Below, piece by piece: positions 1 to 9,980 of a stretch of DNA of 64,000 bases. The stretch is from the NCBI RefSeq assembly GCF_001286805.1, contig NZ_CXYV01000002.1, positions 744,001 through 808,000 on the forward strand. The letters are read 5' to 3'. Source of the DNA: Kallipyga gabonensis (GTDB lineage: Bacteria > Bacillota > Clostridia > Tissierellales > Peptoniphilaceae). The position numbers were made by a program, and so were the translations under genes. Each line of letters starts with the position of its first letter. The stretch's first letter is position 1. The notes beneath the pieces are model-generated. The model saw nothing but the letters and a program-made list of their open reading frames with translations. It had not been told where the DNA came from and made no database searches.

Positions 1-648
1 GGTCATCTTTTCCTTCCTGACGTTAAAGAGTGGATCCGTGAGCCCAACCGCAACCCCAAGTTGACGGACCTCCAAAAGGCGACCGCAGAAGGGGTGGATA
101 TTTGGGAAGAAACCCACGATGCCCAAGCCCTTGACCTGGTCCTGGACCGCTGGTACTTCAAGAGTCTTGACCGCCTATCCACCACCCTTCCCGGAAGATT
201 TTTTCCGACGATCGTTCAGAAGTTGGCCGATGCGACCAATATCCTGTCCTTTTTCCGGGCTACGCGTCAGAAGCTCACCAAGGATTTTTTGGCCAGGGTT
301 TTGGTCGAAGGAGGAAAAATTCCTCCTGAGGACTTCTTTAAGCTATTCGGCTTGGATCAGGCAAACTACGGTCTTTTTTTCCAAAAAGCTGACCTGGGCA
401 TAGCTTTCACCAAAGCCCTCGATCGATACATGGAAACAGGATCCATTGCCCAACTGGAAAGGGCAAAGGACCAGATCCAACGCCAATCCGCTCTGGAAGC
501 CTCCCGCTATCCGGAGGGACCTGAAGTTATTTATGGCTATTTGAATGAGGTGGAAACAGAGGCCCAAAACCTCCGGATTCTTCTCAATGGGAAGCGACTT
601 TCTCTCCCCGAGGAAGAAATCAAGGAAAGGATGAGAACAAATGCATAA
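1..648 (+). CDS. ntpC: V-type ATP synthase subunit C, 5' end cut by window
   Basis: The reading frame is open from the first base to the TAA at 646-648, so the true start lies upstream; about 215 C-terminal residues are visible. Subunit C (V0D/AC39 family) links the central stalk to the membrane rotor of the V-type ATPase. The fragment is alpha-helical and charged, as in that family, and the assignment rests mainly on its place directly before subunits F, A, B and D in the usual order. Its stop overlaps the subunit F start by 8 bases, which suggests translational coupling. Subunits I, K and E probably lie upstream, outside the window. Confidence 0.88.
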   Translation, partial: GHLFLPDVKEWIREPNRNPKLTDLQKATAEGVDIWEETHDAQALDLVLDRWYFKSLDRLSTTLPGRFFPTIVQKLADATNILSFFRATRQKLTKDFLARVLVEGGKIPPEDFFKLFGLDQANYGLFFQKADLGIAFTKALDRYMETGSIAQLERAKDQIQRQSALEASRYPEGPEVIYGYLNEVETEAQNLRILLNGKRLSLPEEEIKERMRTNA

Positions 649-949
649 AGTAGCTGTTATCGGTGATCGCGGCTCGGTTCTTGCCTTTCGGGCCATCGGC
701 GTAGATGTCTATACTCCGGTGGGCGATGATGAGATTCGGCGGACGGTCGACCGACTGGCTAAGCAGGATTATGGTGTCATCTACATGACCGAAGCCTATG
801 CCGCTCGCATTCCCGACACGATTGACCATTATAAAACACGGCCCATACCGGCTATTGTGTTTATTCCTAGTGCTCAAGGTTCCTTGGGCATCGGCATGCA
901 GACCATCTCCGACAATGTGGAGAAGGCCGTAGGCATGGATATTTTCTAG
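641..949 (+). CDS. ntpG: V-type ATP synthase subunit F
   Basis: This 102-residue protein has the normal length of the small central-stalk subunit F, which sits inside the catalytic A3B3 ring next to subunit D. It begins MHKVAVIGDRGSVLAFRAIG, the typical N-terminal beta strand and glycine turn of the family. It overlaps the end of subunit C by 8 bases and is followed after 15 bases by subunit A. The AAGGAAAGG at 624-632 is a plausible ribosome site. Co-expression with the rest of the operon is inferred from the spacing. Confidence 0.93.
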   Translation: MHKVAVIGDRGSVLAFRAIGVDVYTPVGDDEIRRTVDRLAKQDYGVIYMTEAYAARIPDTIDHYKTRPIPAIVFIPSAQGSLGIGMQTISDNVEKAVGMDIF

Positions 950-964
950 AAGGGAGGAGACCCC

Positions 965-2737
965 TTGAAAAAAGGAACAATTACTAAAGTGTCCGGCCCC
1001 CTCGTGGAAGCGAAGGGGATGGAAGAAGCAAATATACAAGACGTTGTTGAGGTGGCGGAAATCGGCTTAATCGGCGAGATCATTGAAATGAATAAAGACG
1101 TCGCCTCCATCCAGGTTTATGAAGAGACCACCGGTGTCAGCCCGGGCGAGCCTGTTGTTTCAACCGGTGCCCCTCTTTCGGTAGAGTTGGGGCCGGGTCT
1201 GATCGGACAGATCTACGATGGAATTCAGCGACCCCTGGATGATCTGGCTGAAGGCGGAGATTTTCTGGAACGCGGTGTGTCCGCAGATGCTATCGACCAT
1301 CAGAAGAAATGGGACTTTGAAGCTCGGGTCAAGCCGGGGGATGAAGTGGTCGGCGGAGACATCATCGGTGTCGTCCAGGAAACGGAAGTGATCGAACACC
1401 GGATTATGGTTCCTCCCCGTCTGTCAGGGACAATCACCAAAATTGAATCAGGAGCCTTTACCGTTGTGGATACGGTGGCCCAGCTGGAGGACAGCCAGGG
1501 CAAGGTCCATGACTTGAAGATGAGCCAGCGTTGGCCGGTTCGTACTCCACGTCCTGTGGAAAAGAAAAAGGATCCTATCCGCCCCCTGGTAACCGGTCAG
1601 CGGATCATTGATACCTTCTTCCCCGTGGCTAAGGGAGGGACAGCGGCTATCCCGGGACCCTTTGGATCCGGAAAAACCGTCATCCAGCACCAGCTGGCCA
1701 AGTGGGCAGATGCGGAAGTCATCATCTATGTAGGCTGCGGTGAGCGTGGCAATGAGATGACCGAGGTTCTGAACGAGTTCCCGGAGATCATCGACCCCAA
1801 TACGGGTAAATCCCTGATGCAAAAGGTGGTATTGATTGCCAATACCTCCAATATGCCGGTGGCCGCTCGCGAAGCCTCCATTTACACCGGGATCACCTTA
1901 GCAGAATACTACCGGGATATGGGCTATTCCGTCGCTATGATGGCGGACTCCACCTCTCGTTGGGCCGAAGCCCTTCGTGAGATGTCCGGCCGTTTGGAAG
2001 AAATGCCCGGCGATGAAGGCTACCCGGCCTACCTGGCTTCTCGAATCGCTTCCTTCTATGAACGTTGCGGCATCGTCGACTGTCTGGGGACGGACGACCG
2101 CGAGGGATCGTTGACGGCTATCGGAGCCGTATCCCCTCCGGGCGGTGATATGTCCGAGCCGGTTACCCAATCCACCCTCCGGATCACCAAGGTCTATTGG
2201 GGACTGGACTACGATCTTTCCTACGCCCGCCATTTCCCAGCCATCAACTGGCTCAAATCCTACTCCCTATACCAGGAGAGCATGGACGACTACTTTAACA
2301 AGAATATCGCAGAGGATTTCTCTCGCCTGAGAATTCAGGCCATGGCCCTTTTGACCGAAGAAGACTCCTTGAATGAAATTGTTCGCCTGGTTGGGATTGA
2401 TTCCCTCTCCGCCCAGGACCAACTCAAGCTCTTTACCGCCAAGTCTCTGAGAGAAGACTTCCTCCAGCAAAACGCCTTTGATGATATTGACACCTACTGT
2501 TCAGCGGAAAAACAGTATTACATGTTAAAAACCATCCTCTTCTTCCATGACCTGGCCAACGAGGCATTGGACCATGGTGTCTATCTCAAGGAAATTGAGA
2601 CGATGAACGTCCGTCCCCGCGTCACTCGGATGCGTTACATCGCGGAGGATGACTTGGATCAGGTCAAGAACCTGGCTCAGGAAATGAAGGAAGAATTTGC
2701 TGCCCTCACCGCAGCAAGGGAGGTTGAGGATGCCTAG
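965..2737 (+). CDS. ntpA: V-type ATP synthase catalytic subunit A
   Basis: This is the catalytic, nucleotide-hydrolysing or ATP-forming subunit of the V-type ATPase, 590 residues and of normal family length. The P-loop GPFGSGKT lies at about residues 231-238, followed by the GERGNEM segment. The extra non-homologous region that separates A subunits from F-type beta is present before the P-loop. The start is TTG at 965 behind a strong AGGGAGGAG at about 951-959; no better ATG fits. The last 8 bases overlap the start of subunit B. Whether the enzyme works as a pump or a synthase cannot be read from this subunit. Confidence 0.97.
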   Translation: MKKGTITKVSGPLVEAKGMEEANIQDVVEVAEIGLIGEIIEMNKDVASIQVYEETTGVSPGEPVVSTGAPLSVELGPGLIGQIYDGIQRPLDDLAEGGDFLERGVSADAIDHQKKWDFEARVKPGDEVVGGDIIGVVQETEVIEHRIMVPPRLSGTITKIESGAFTVVDTVAQLEDSQGKVHDLKMSQRWPVRTPRPVEKKKDPIRPLVTGQRIIDTFFPVAKGGTAAIPGPFGSGKTVIQHQLAKWADAEVIIYVGCGERGNEMTEVLNEFPEIIDPNTGKSLMQKVVLIANTSNMPVAAREASIYTGITLAEYYRDMGYSVAMMADSTSRWAEALREMSGRLEEMPGDEGYPAYLASRIASFYERCGIVDCLGTDDREGSLTAIGAVSPPGGDMSEPVTQSTLRITKVYWGLDYDLSYARHFPAINWLKSYSLYQESMDDYFNKNIAEDFSRLRIQAMALLTEEDSLNEIVRLVGIDSLSAQDQLKLFTAKSLREDFLQQNAFDDIDTYCSAEKQYYMLKTILFFHDLANEALDHGVYLKEIETMNVRPRVTRMRYIAEDDLDQVKNLAQEMKEEFAALTAAREVEDA

Positions 2738-4238
2738 AGAATACCAAACCATTCAAGAAATCTCGGGACCTATTATGCTGGTCACCGGCATTGAAAATGC
2801 ACACTATGAGGAGATGGTCGAGGTCCAGCTCCAAGACGGAACCCGGCGTCGGGGGAAGGTCCTGGAAGTTTCTCAGGAATCCGTCCTGGTCCAGCTCTTT
2901 GAGGGATCCGCCGGAATCAACATGAAGGGGACCTCCTGCCGTTTCTTAGGGAAACCTCAGGAATTGGGTGTTTCCCCGGATATGGTGGGTCGGGTTTTCA
3001 ACGGGATGGGCGAGCCCATTGATGATGGTCCGGAGATCCTTCCTGAGAAACGCCTGGATATTAACGGATCGGCCATCAATCCCTATTCCCGTCTCTATCC
3101 GGAGGAATTTATCCAGACCGGGATTTCCGCCATCGATGGCCTCAATACCCTGGTTCGTGGTCAAAAGCTCCCTATCTTCTCCGGAAACGGCCTTCCCCAT
3201 AACAACCTGGCCGCCCAGATCGCCCGCCAGGCCACCGTCCGTGGGACGGGCGAAAAATTCGCCGTTGTTTTTGCTGCCATGGGAATCACCTTTGAAGAAG
3301 CCCAGTTCTTCATCAAGGACTTTACCCGAACCGGGGCCATCAACCGTGCCGTCCTCTTTATCAACCTGGCAGATGACCCCACCATCGAACGAATTTCCAC
3401 TCCGCGTATCGCCCTGACCGCCGCCGAGTACCTGGCCTTTGAACAGGGTATGCACGTCCTGGTTATTCTGACCGATATGACCAACTATGCGGAAGCCCTT
3501 CGTGAAGTTTCCGCTGCCCGTAAGGAAGTTCCCGGTCGGCGTGGCTATCCGGGTTACCTCTATACCGACCTTTCCCAGATTTATGAGCGTGCCGGCCGGA
3601 TTAAGGGAAGAGAGGGTTCAATCACCCAGATCCCCATTCTATCCATGCCGGAGGATGATATTACCCACCCCATTCCGGACCTGACCGGCTATATCACCGA
3701 GGGGCAGATCATTTTGTCCAGAGAAATTTATAACCGCGGAATCAACCCGCCCATTGACATCCTTCCCTCCCTGTCCCGTTTGAAGGACCAGGGGATCGGG
3801 GAAGGCAAGACCCGGGATGACCATGCCCAGACCATGAACCAGATCTATGCCGGCGTTGCCCGTGGCCGGAACGCCAAGGAACTCTCCACGATCCTGGGTG
3901 AATCAGCCTTAAGTGAGGCAGACCAGGCCTTTGCCCGCTTCTCCGACGCCTTTGATAAGGAGTATGTGGACCAGGGTTTCCAGACCAACCGGACGATTGA
4001 AGAGACTCTGGATCTGGGTTGGGACCTCCTCAAAATCCTGCCCCGTGAAGAACTCAAGCGGATCAAGGATGCCACCCTGGATAAATACCTGGGGTCTGTT
4101 GAAGAGACGGAAGAGAAGGCAGAGAAATCCGAGCTTGACCGGGTCAATGATGACGTTCAAGCATCCCAGCTCCAGTCTAAAGCAGAGGAGCTTGCGGCTG
4201 TATCTGGTAAAGGAGATGGGAAAGCCGAGGTGAAATAA
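2730..4238 (+). CDS. ntpB: V-type ATP synthase subunit B
   Basis: Subunit B is the non-catalytic partner in the A3B3 ring. The start is ATG 2730 ([20 protein letters not shown]), with GGGAGG at 2718-2723; an upstream in-frame TTG lies inside subunit A and lacks a ribosome site. The region equivalent to the P-loop reads [19 protein letters not shown], degenerate as expected for B. The protein has 502 residues, about 40 more than usual for bacterial NtpB. The excess is a charged, probably disordered tail after about residue 455 ([13 protein letters not shown]...). It ends TAATG, overlapping the subunit D start by one base. Confidence 0.96.
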   Translation: MPREYQTIQEISGPIMLVTGIENAHYEEMVEVQLQDGTRRRGKVLEVSQESVLVQLFEGSAGINMKGTSCRFLGKPQELGVSPDMVGRVFNGMGEPIDDGPEILPEKRLDINGSAINPYSRLYPEEFIQTGISAIDGLNTLVRGQKLPIFSGNGLPHNNLAAQIARQATVRGTGEKFAVVFAAMGITFEEAQFFIKDFTRTGAINRAVLFINLADDPTIERISTPRIALTAAEYLAFEQGMHVLVILTDMTNYAEALREVSAARKEVPGRRGYPGYLYTDLSQIYERAGRIKGREGSITQIPILSMPEDDITHPIPDLTGYITEGQIILSREIYNRGINPPIDILPSLSRLKDQGIGEGKTRDDHAQTMNQIYAGVARGRNAKELSTILGESALSEADQAFARFSDAFDKEYVDQGFQTNRTIEETLDLGWDLLKILPREELKRIKDATLDKYLGSVEETEEKAEKSELDRVNDDVQASQLQSKAEELAAVSGKGDGKAEVK

Positions 4239-5344
4239 TGGCCAGGCTCAATGTCAATGCAACCCGGATGGTTATGGCCCAGCTTAAAGCAAGACTGGAC
4301 GTGTCCAAGCGGGGCTATCAACTCCTAAAAGATAAGCAGGATGAGCTCATGCGCCGCTTTATCCAGCTGGCACGGGACAACCGGGCCATGCGGGAAGAAG
4401 TTGAGGCGGCTCTGGAGAAGTCTTTTGCTTCATTTTCCATGGCCTCTGCGGTCATGAGCCCGGAGATGCTGGAAAATGCCCTTCTCGCTTCCAAACAGCG
4501 GATGATGGTGGAGGTGGATGTGGAAAACGTCATGTCCGTCCGCATCCCCACCTTTTCCTTCCGCCGTCTTGGGGTAGAGGAAGGAAAAGAAGGAACGACA
4601 ACCCCCTATGGCTATGTTCAGACGTCAGCAGAGCTGGATTTAGCCTTAGAAGAGCTCAACCTGGTTATGGATAAGCTTCTTGAGCTGACTCAGATGGAAA
4701 AATCCGCCCAGCTTATGGCGGATGAGATTGAATCCACCCGTCGCCGGGTTAACGCCCTTGAATACCGGACGATTCCGGATTTGGAAGAGACCATCACCTA
4801 CATCCGGATGAAGTTGGATGAGGAAGATCGGGCGACCATAACCCGTCTATTAAAGATTAAGGACCTTATCTCCCAGGCCAAACAGGAGGGGAGGGACGAT
4901 ATTACCGCCCGTCTCCAGACCAGCTCCGTAGAGGAGGAAGCACCTGTTCAGGCACCGGAAGGTCCGGAGAAAGCGACGAAGACCCCCTCTCAAAAGATCA
5001 CAAAGCCCAAAAAGAAGGACAAGGTCCGGGTTCGTGCAAAAGCGGATGGATCGTTTGAGGAAGTCAAGGAGAAAAAGGGTAAGACCAAGAAGGCAGAGCC
5101 CAAGAAAAAAGAAACACCGACAAAGGTTAAGCCCCCCCAGACGGAGAAAGCGGCGAAGAAAGAAAAGAAAAAGGCTTCTCCGAAAAAGCCAAGTCCGAAG
5201 GAGACCGCCCCGAAAAAGGCAAATTCTTCGGAGAAAAAGACTGACCATCTGAGAACGGGAGTAGTTCGGCTCGATGAGGCGGATTCTTCGTCCATCCTTT
5301 CCGAGGCGACAAAATCTGTCCTCGCTGAACTGAAGAATAAGTAA
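4238..5344 (+). CDS. ntpD: V-type ATP synthase subunit D with long lysine-rich tail
   Basis: Residues 1 to about 215 match the helical hairpin of subunit D, the central axle of the V-type ATPase (start [20 protein letters not shown], ending near KIKDLISQAKQEG). The family normally stops there, at about 205-215 residues. This protein continues to 368. The extra ~145 residues are low-complexity Lys/Pro/Ala/Glu (runs such as KPKKKDK and KKEKKKASPKKPSPK), followed by about 30 ordinary residues at the very end (RTGVVRLDEADSSSILSE). The start codon overlaps the subunit B stop. The operon ends in a terminator at 5365. The role of the tail is unknown; nucleic-acid or membrane contact is only a guess. 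Confidence 0.93.
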   Translation: MARLNVNATRMVMAQLKARLDVSKRGYQLLKDKQDELMRRFIQLARDNRAMREEVEAALEKSFASFSMASAVMSPEMLENALLASKQRMMVEVDVENVMSVRIPTFSFRRLGVEEGKEGTTTPYGYVQTSAELDLALEELNLVMDKLLELTQMEKSAQLMADEIESTRRRVNALEYRTIPDLEETITYIRMKLDEEDRATITRLLKIKDLISQAKQEGRDDITARLQTSSVEEEAPVQAPEGPEKATKTPSQKITKPKKKDKVRVRAKADGSFEEVKEKKGKTKKAEPKKKETPTKVKPPQTEKAAKKEKKKASPKKPSPKETAPKKANSSEKKTDHLRTGVVRLDEADSSSILSEATKSVLAELKNK

Positions 5345-5364
5345 GGCCTATTTGGAGATCGACC

Positions 5365-5408
5365 AAGGGCTGTGGAGGGTCAAGGTGACTGATCGCAGCC
5401 CTTTTTTT
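5365..5408 (+). terminator. Terminator after V-ATPase operon
   Basis: AAGGGCTG at 5365-5372 pairs with CAGCCCTT at 5395-5402, followed by a T run to 5408. It lies 20 bases after the ntpD stop. Confidence 0.75.
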
Positions 5409-5458
5409 GTTGTAGGCTCATTGGGGGGATCCATTGCCATTCTATTGGAGGAGGAAGT

Positions 5459-6481
5459 ATGATTGATGTCAATATGATTGCCTATGGCCAGGATGTAAAA
5501 GGTCAGGGTGTAGGATCAGCATATCAGGAGTTGGTCCAACTATTGGAAAACTTTGCCGGGGATGAGATTCGTTTGCATTTTAATTCCGACAAAGGTTGTC
5601 AAATCAACCATGTCCACACCATCCATCCTTTTTGCTATACCCAGATGGCGGCATCTTCCCTTCCCACCCTAATGCATGTCCATTTTTTGCCGGAAACCCT
5701 GGAGGGATCCATCTCTCTTCCCGGCATCATTCAACCCGGATTTATTAAATATGTCCTTTCGATGTACAAGGCCGCCCAGGAGCTGGTTGTCGTCAACCCT
5801 ATTTTCATCGACCCCTTAGCCGACTACGGAATCGACCGTGACCGGATTACTTATATGCCCAACGTTGTTGCCTCTAAGGATTTTCGGCCCCTCAAGAGAG
5901 AAAACCTCAGGGCTATCGGAAAAAAATACGGGGTTAAACCGGATCGTTTTACCGTCATGGGTGTAGGCCAAGTGCAGACCAGAAAGGGGGTCTTGGACTT
6001 CCTGAATATTGCCCAGGCCCTTCCTGATGTCCAGTTCCTTTGGGCCGGAGGCTTTTCTTTTGGTGCTGTGACCGATGGCTACAAAGACTTGAAGAAAGCC
6101 GTAGATAACCCTCCCCCCAATGCAAAATTCCTGGGCATCGTTGACCGGTCGGATATGAACGCTCTATATAATCTCTCTGACCTCCTCCTTATGACCTCCT
6201 ACAATGAACTTTTTCCTATGTCGATTCTGGAAGCCGTCAACGCCGGTCTGCCCATCCTGGTCCGAGACCTGGACCTCTACCGAAAAATCTATTTTTCCGA
6301 TTACCCGCGGGCAAACGAAAATGAAGAGTTTATCGACTGGATAGGCCGTCTCAGGGATAATCCTGAGACCTATCAGAAGGCCCGGGCGGCAGCCCAAAAG
6401 ATCCAGGAGGATTATTCCGAAGAATCCATTGCCCGCCTGTGGAAGAATTTCTACCGAGGCTTTTTCGATCGGTGGTCATAA
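5459..6481 (+). CDS. GT-B glycosyltransferase (GT4-type), possibly glycolipid synthesis
   Basis: A 340-residue family 1/GT4-like glycosyltransferase, which would move a sugar from a nucleotide donor to an acceptor on the cytoplasmic membrane face. The C-terminal Rossmann domain shows VGQVQTRKGVLDFL and the donor-site EX7E motif in NELFPMSILEA, followed by GLPILVRD. The mid-region FLWAGGFSFG resembles the Gram-positive diacylglycerol glucosyltransferases (LafA type), so a role in glycolipid or lipoteichoic-acid anchor synthesis is a reasonable guess but not shown. GGAGGAGG lies just before ATG 5459. It forms a single-gene unit, with terminators on both sides. Confidence 0.85.
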   Translation: MIDVNMIAYGQDVKGQGVGSAYQELVQLLENFAGDEIRLHFNSDKGCQINHVHTIHPFCYTQMAASSLPTLMHVHFLPETLEGSISLPGIIQPGFIKYVLSMYKAAQELVVVNPIFIDPLADYGIDRDRITYMPNVVASKDFRPLKRENLRAIGKKYGVKPDRFTVMGVGQVQTRKGVLDFLNIAQALPDVQFLWAGGFSFGAVTDGYKDLKKAVDNPPPNAKFLGIVDRSDMNALYNLSDLLLMTSYNELFPMSILEAVNAGLPILVRDLDLYRKIYFSDYPRANENEEFIDWIGRLRDNPETYQKARAAAQKIQEDYSEESIARLWKNFYRGFFDRWS

Positions 6482-6487
6482 AAAAAG

Positions 6488-6518
6488 AAAGCCGACTCCT
6501 TAAGGAGTCGGCTTTTTT
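6488..6518 (+). terminator. Strong intrinsic terminator
   Basis: GCCGACTCC (6491-6499), a 4-base loop, and GGAGTCGGC (6504-6512) followed by a T run; A residues on the left make it potentially bidirectional. It lies directly after the glycosyltransferase stop. Confidence 0.92.
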
Positions 6519-6600
6519 GGTACAAGAGCCGGCTTCTTTCCAAGAAAAATGGTACATATCAGGCACCCTTCTCTGTCTATAATGCAAGAAAGGAGGGGCC

Positions 6601-8181
6601 ATGAAATACGAGATCATCCGAAAAATCGGAGATGGAGGAGAGGGCCGGGTTTATCTGGTCAGGGACCGAATTCTGGACAAGACCTGGGCCATGAAAGTGA
6701 TCCCCTGGGTCGGGGAGGAAGGTCATATGAAGCGGGACCTTCCCTTTCCCATCCGGATCATGAAGAACTTTGACCATCCCCTTCTTCCTCGTCTGGTTGA
6801 CCTTTTTATTCGCCCTCCCTTTCTTTGCCTGGTCATGGACTATATTCCCGGAAGAAATTTGGAAGATTTGGTCAGGGAGGAGGGCCCCCGGGACAGGGAG
6901 GAAGTTCTTGCCTGGGCCAAGGACCTTCTTTCCATCCTGATTTATTTTCATTCCCGGGTTCCCCCCATCTACTACCAGGATTTGAAACCGGCCAACATCC
7001 TTCTGACCAAGGAAGGAGGGATCAAACTCATTGATTTCGGGGCGATTTTCAGTCCACAAGGACAGGAAAATGAAGGGGATCAGGGTCAAAAAAACAAGGG
7101 TAGCCTTGGCTATGCCGGCCCTGAGCTTTATGGAGGCGGAGAGGTGGGCCCATGGACAGACATCTACTCCCTGGGAATGACCCTGTCTTTTCTTCTCACC
7201 GGGAAGGACCCCGGAGAGGTCGATTTCAAGCTTTTGTCAAAAGCAAATTCTTCTTCTTCCTCAGACACTTGTTCAGGGAGATTAGAAAAAGCGATTTGCC
7301 GGGCAACCAAGCCCCTTCCCCGGGATCGTTATCCATCCTGCAGGGCAATGGTAAAGGATCTGGAAGGGGGAGAGAGGAAAAAATCCGGGAGAAGAGGGAG
7401 CCTTGTCCGGGGCATGGTTTTTCTTCTTTCTCTATGCCTTCTCTATCTGTTGGCCCAAGCGGGCTATCAGAACGATCGTTATCGGGCGAAAGTTCGGGAA
7501 AGCATAGAAGGGGAGGATGAGACTGTTTTTGAGGCAATAAAAATGAAACCGGACAGGCCGGAAGCTTACCGGGTCCTCTACCACCATTACCAAAAGGATA
7601 AGCGGTTAAGTGATGAGGAGATGCAAATCCTGGATTCTCTACCCTTTCCCTTGGAAAGGGAAAAACACAAGGAGGATTGGTCCTTATTCTTTTTCGACCT
7701 GGGAACCTTTTATCTTGAAGAGGGCATCCGTAGGGTGAAGAAAGGTGAGTTAACGCCTATGGCATGTCGTGCCGGAGACTACTTTTCTCTTTGTCTGGAA
7801 GCTTCGGGGAAAAAGGATGATATGGCTGACCAAGTCCGCTACCGTCTAGCTATTTGCCGCCTTCACCAAAAATATCTCATGAGATGTCCGGCAGTAGAAA
7901 AAAAGACAAAAGAGGACTGGGTGGAAGGAATGGAGAACATTCGCTTTGGAATTGACCATTGGAAGGAAATGGAGGATATGGACCGGGCCCTTTTTGCGGA
8001 TGCCGGCTTTTGGACCCTTCAAGCTTTGATAGAGGAAAGTGACAATATCGGATTAGTCGATGAAGCGATTCATCTCCAGGAAGACTTGGCTTGCCTGCTA
8101 AAAAAGATGTCTTTGAAGGGGGATTTGGATATCCTTCAAGAGCGAGTGTTGAATTTTCAAGAAGAGAGGAGGTCAGATTGA
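6601..8181 (+). CDS. Membrane-spanning serine/threonine protein kinase
   Basis: A Hanks-type kinase of 526 residues. The glycine loop is GDGGEG (residues 10-15), the ATP lysine is K32 (AMKVI), the catalytic loop is YYQDLKPANIL with D127 and N132, DFG is at 145-147, and the APE-like motif is AGPE. The HRD arginine is Gln, so this is a non-RD kinase that may not need activation-loop phosphorylation. A single membrane helix at about 269-289 follows, then about 235 extracytoplasmic helical residues that may be TPR-like. No PASTA domains are present. A TATAAT at 6578-6583 and AAGGAGGGG precede the ATG. The stop overlaps the next gene (TGATG), which suggests that the kinase and the membrane-anchored protein work together. 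Confidence 0.9.
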   Translation: MKYEIIRKIGDGGEGRVYLVRDRILDKTWAMKVIPWVGEEGHMKRDLPFPIRIMKNFDHPLLPRLVDLFIRPPFLCLVMDYIPGRNLEDLVREEGPRDREEVLAWAKDLLSILIYFHSRVPPIYYQDLKPANILLTKEGGIKLIDFGAIFSPQGQENEGDQGQKNKGSLGYAGPELYGGGEVGPWTDIYSLGMTLSFLLTGKDPGEVDFKLLSKANSSSSSDTCSGRLEKAICRATKPLPRDRYPSCRAMVKDLEGGERKKSGRRGSLVRGMVFLLSLCLLYLLAQAGYQNDRYRAKVRESIEGEDETVFEAIKMKPDRPEAYRVLYHHYQKDKRLSDEEMQILDSLPFPLEREKHKEDWSLFFFDLGTFYLEEGIRRVKKGELTPMACRAGDYFSLCLEASGKKDDMADQVRYRLAICRLHQKYLMRCPAVEKKTKEDWVEGMENIRFGIDHWKEMEDMDRALFADAGFWTLQALIEESDNIGLVDEAIHLQEDLACLLKKMSLKGDLDILQERVLNFQEERRSD

Positions 8182-9923
8182 TGAAAAAAAAGATGATCAT
8201 TGCTGTCTCTATTCTCCTTTTTTTGAGCCTGATCTCCTCTAGTAGGGTTCAGGCCATGGAAAGGCCTCTTCCTCCTCCTGAGGCTACTTTTGTTGGAGCC
8301 TATATTAAAAAAAGAGAAGAGGAAGGGCGGATCCGCTATCTCTACACCCAACCACCCCAAATTTGTATAAGACTTCCTGATGGTCCCTATTCCTATGGTG
8401 GGGTGGATTTTCTTGCCAGGGCCATCGGAAGGAAGGGTCAGGAAAAGCAATCTCGTTTTTCCCTCCCCCTTGACCATTTTCATAGAGACCGGGAGGGAGG
8501 GTGGACCTATCTTTTGGATACCGGAAATCTGGATTGGGAAGGGAAGTCTTGGACCTTCTCTTTTCGGGCATTTTCCAAGGAGGAAAGGCCCTCTCCATGG
8601 AAGAAAATGGAGGGGTTTCTGGACCTTGACCAGGAAGAAGGAAGGGTGGACCTTACCTTTGATCCCCTACCCTTGGGTCGTGACCGGGGAATTTGGGTAT
8701 TTGACCGCCCTTTTTGGATCAGACTTAACGTTATGGATGATCAACCGGCTTATATTGATGACTATTTTTACCTGGAAAAGGGAGGTCCGGAGGGGAAAAG
8801 AAGAGAGAGGATCCCCCTTCAAAAATCAGGGAAAGAAGTTCAGGCAAAGATCAGGGTTCAACAAGAAGGTCGGTATACCCTCTATTTTTTCATCAAGGAT
8901 GGAGCCGGCCGTCCCATTCCCGATCCGGAGACCGGAGACAATGTCATCAAAATATCCTACCGGCTTGATTTGAACCGAGGGAAGACGAAAGCAAAGATCC
9001 ATCAGGCTCCGGGAGAAGAGGAGGAGAGCACGGACCGAGAAGGAGGTTTCGAGCAGGAAGGGGAGGAGGGTTCGGACAAAAAAACACTAACCGGGAGTTC
9101 AAAAGATAAAGGAGGAGAACAAGCTCCGACGGTTCAAATTGATCATTTGGAAAAAGGAAAGGACGTAAAGGTGGAGTATGGGAAGGGTCTCCGGAAACTT
9201 CTTGCGGAGAGTCCTGTTTCCTTTCATGATTTGACGGAAGATCCTTTGGTTACTTTTTCTTCGGAAGAGGCTTTATTGACGGGCAATCTGCGATTATATG
9301 GAGTTTTGAATGGACAACCTCTGGATTTACACCCCCTTCTTGAAAAAGATCCCTCCTTGTTTGATAAGAAAGTTAAGATCACTCTTCCTAAAGAGTCCTT
9401 TTCGTCCTCCGGTTACTATACTCTTCAACTGGTAAGGGAAAAGGGGGAAGAGGAAATTTCCACCAACCTATTTTCATTCGAGATGGATTCTCAGCCGCCG
9501 AGAATTATTCCGGTCAAGGGCCTGGACAGAAATTTCTGTTGGGGGAACCGGTTGGAAATCCAGGTGGACATACGAGACCAAGGGGGCCTCTCGGAAATCC
9601 AACGAATTGTGGATGGGAAGGTGACGGTGGTTGATCCGAATGGACAAGTGAATTATAGCGACCGGTTCACATTAGGAGGCCGGAAGGAAGCCTACCTCAT
9701 TGCCTACCGCGTGAAAGATCGGGCAGGAAATGTAACCGATACGCGATCAAGTGCATATCCCGGAAGAAGATTCTTTACGGAAGCGGTTGAGGTCAGTCGG
9801 TCTCCTATTCGGGCAATGGCCCGATTATCTCCTCTTTTCTGGTTATTTTTCTTTATGATCATTGTCGGAGTCATTGTATATTTTTCCCTCCGTTCCTGCC
9901 ATCTTCACAAATTCAACGCATAA
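8181..9923 (+). CDS. Membrane-anchored extracytoplasmic protein with Ig-like C-terminal region
   Basis: The start is ATG 8181, coupled to the kinase stop, behind GAGAGGAGG. The 580-residue product has a signal peptide (MKKKMIIAVSILLFLSL...RVQA) and a C-terminal membrane helix (LFWLFFFMIIVGVIVYF) with a short basic tail. In between are beta-rich segments, an acidic/lysine-rich linker near residues 270-320, and a C-terminal segment with the Ig-like pattern YRVKDRAGN. No enzyme motif is seen. It could be a substrate, sensor partner or surface-structure component of the neighbouring kinase. I do not recognise a named family. Confidence 0.8.
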   Translation: MKKKMIIAVSILLFLSLISSSRVQAMERPLPPPEATFVGAYIKKREEEGRIRYLYTQPPQICIRLPDGPYSYGGVDFLARAIGRKGQEKQSRFSLPLDHFHRDREGGWTYLLDTGNLDWEGKSWTFSFRAFSKEERPSPWKKMEGFLDLDQEEGRVDLTFDPLPLGRDRGIWVFDRPFWIRLNVMDDQPAYIDDYFYLEKGGPEGKRRERIPLQKSGKEVQAKIRVQQEGRYTLYFFIKDGAGRPIPDPETGDNVIKISYRLDLNRGKTKAKIHQAPGEEEESTDREGGFEQEGEEGSDKKTLTGSSKDKGGEQAPTVQIDHLEKGKDVKVEYGKGLRKLLAESPVSFHDLTEDPLVTFSSEEALLTGNLRLYGVLNGQPLDLHPLLEKDPSLFDKKVKITLPKESFSSSGYYTLQLVREKGEEEISTNLFSFEMDSQPPRIIPVKGLDRNFCWGNRLEIQVDIRDQGGLSEIQRIVDGKVTVVDPNGQVNYSDRFTLGGRKEAYLIAYRVKDRAGNVTDTRSSAYPGRRFFTEAVEVSRSPIRAMARLSPLFWLFFFMIIVGVIVYFSLRSCHLHKFNA

Positions 9924-9925
9924 TT

Positions 9926-9954
9926 TTGCTAGGATTTCCTGAAATGGTTATAAT
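9926..9954 (+). promoter_or_regulatory. Sigma-A-type promoter
   Basis: TTGCTA (9926-9931), 17-base spacer, TATAAT (9949-9954), 27 bases before the metallophosphoesterase start. Confidence 0.7.
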
Positions 9955-9980
9955 AAGAGTTGTGAGAAAAGGAGGTTTTT

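Noticed and set aside
2697-2729. Upstream TTG start for V-ATPase subunit B
   Set aside because: It lies inside subunit A with no ribosome site; ATG 2730 has GGGAGG and begins with the conserved family sequence.
5034-5252. Arg/Lys-rich frame inside the subunit D tail
   Set aside because: It is an alternative frame of a low-complexity A/G-rich stretch with no start signal.
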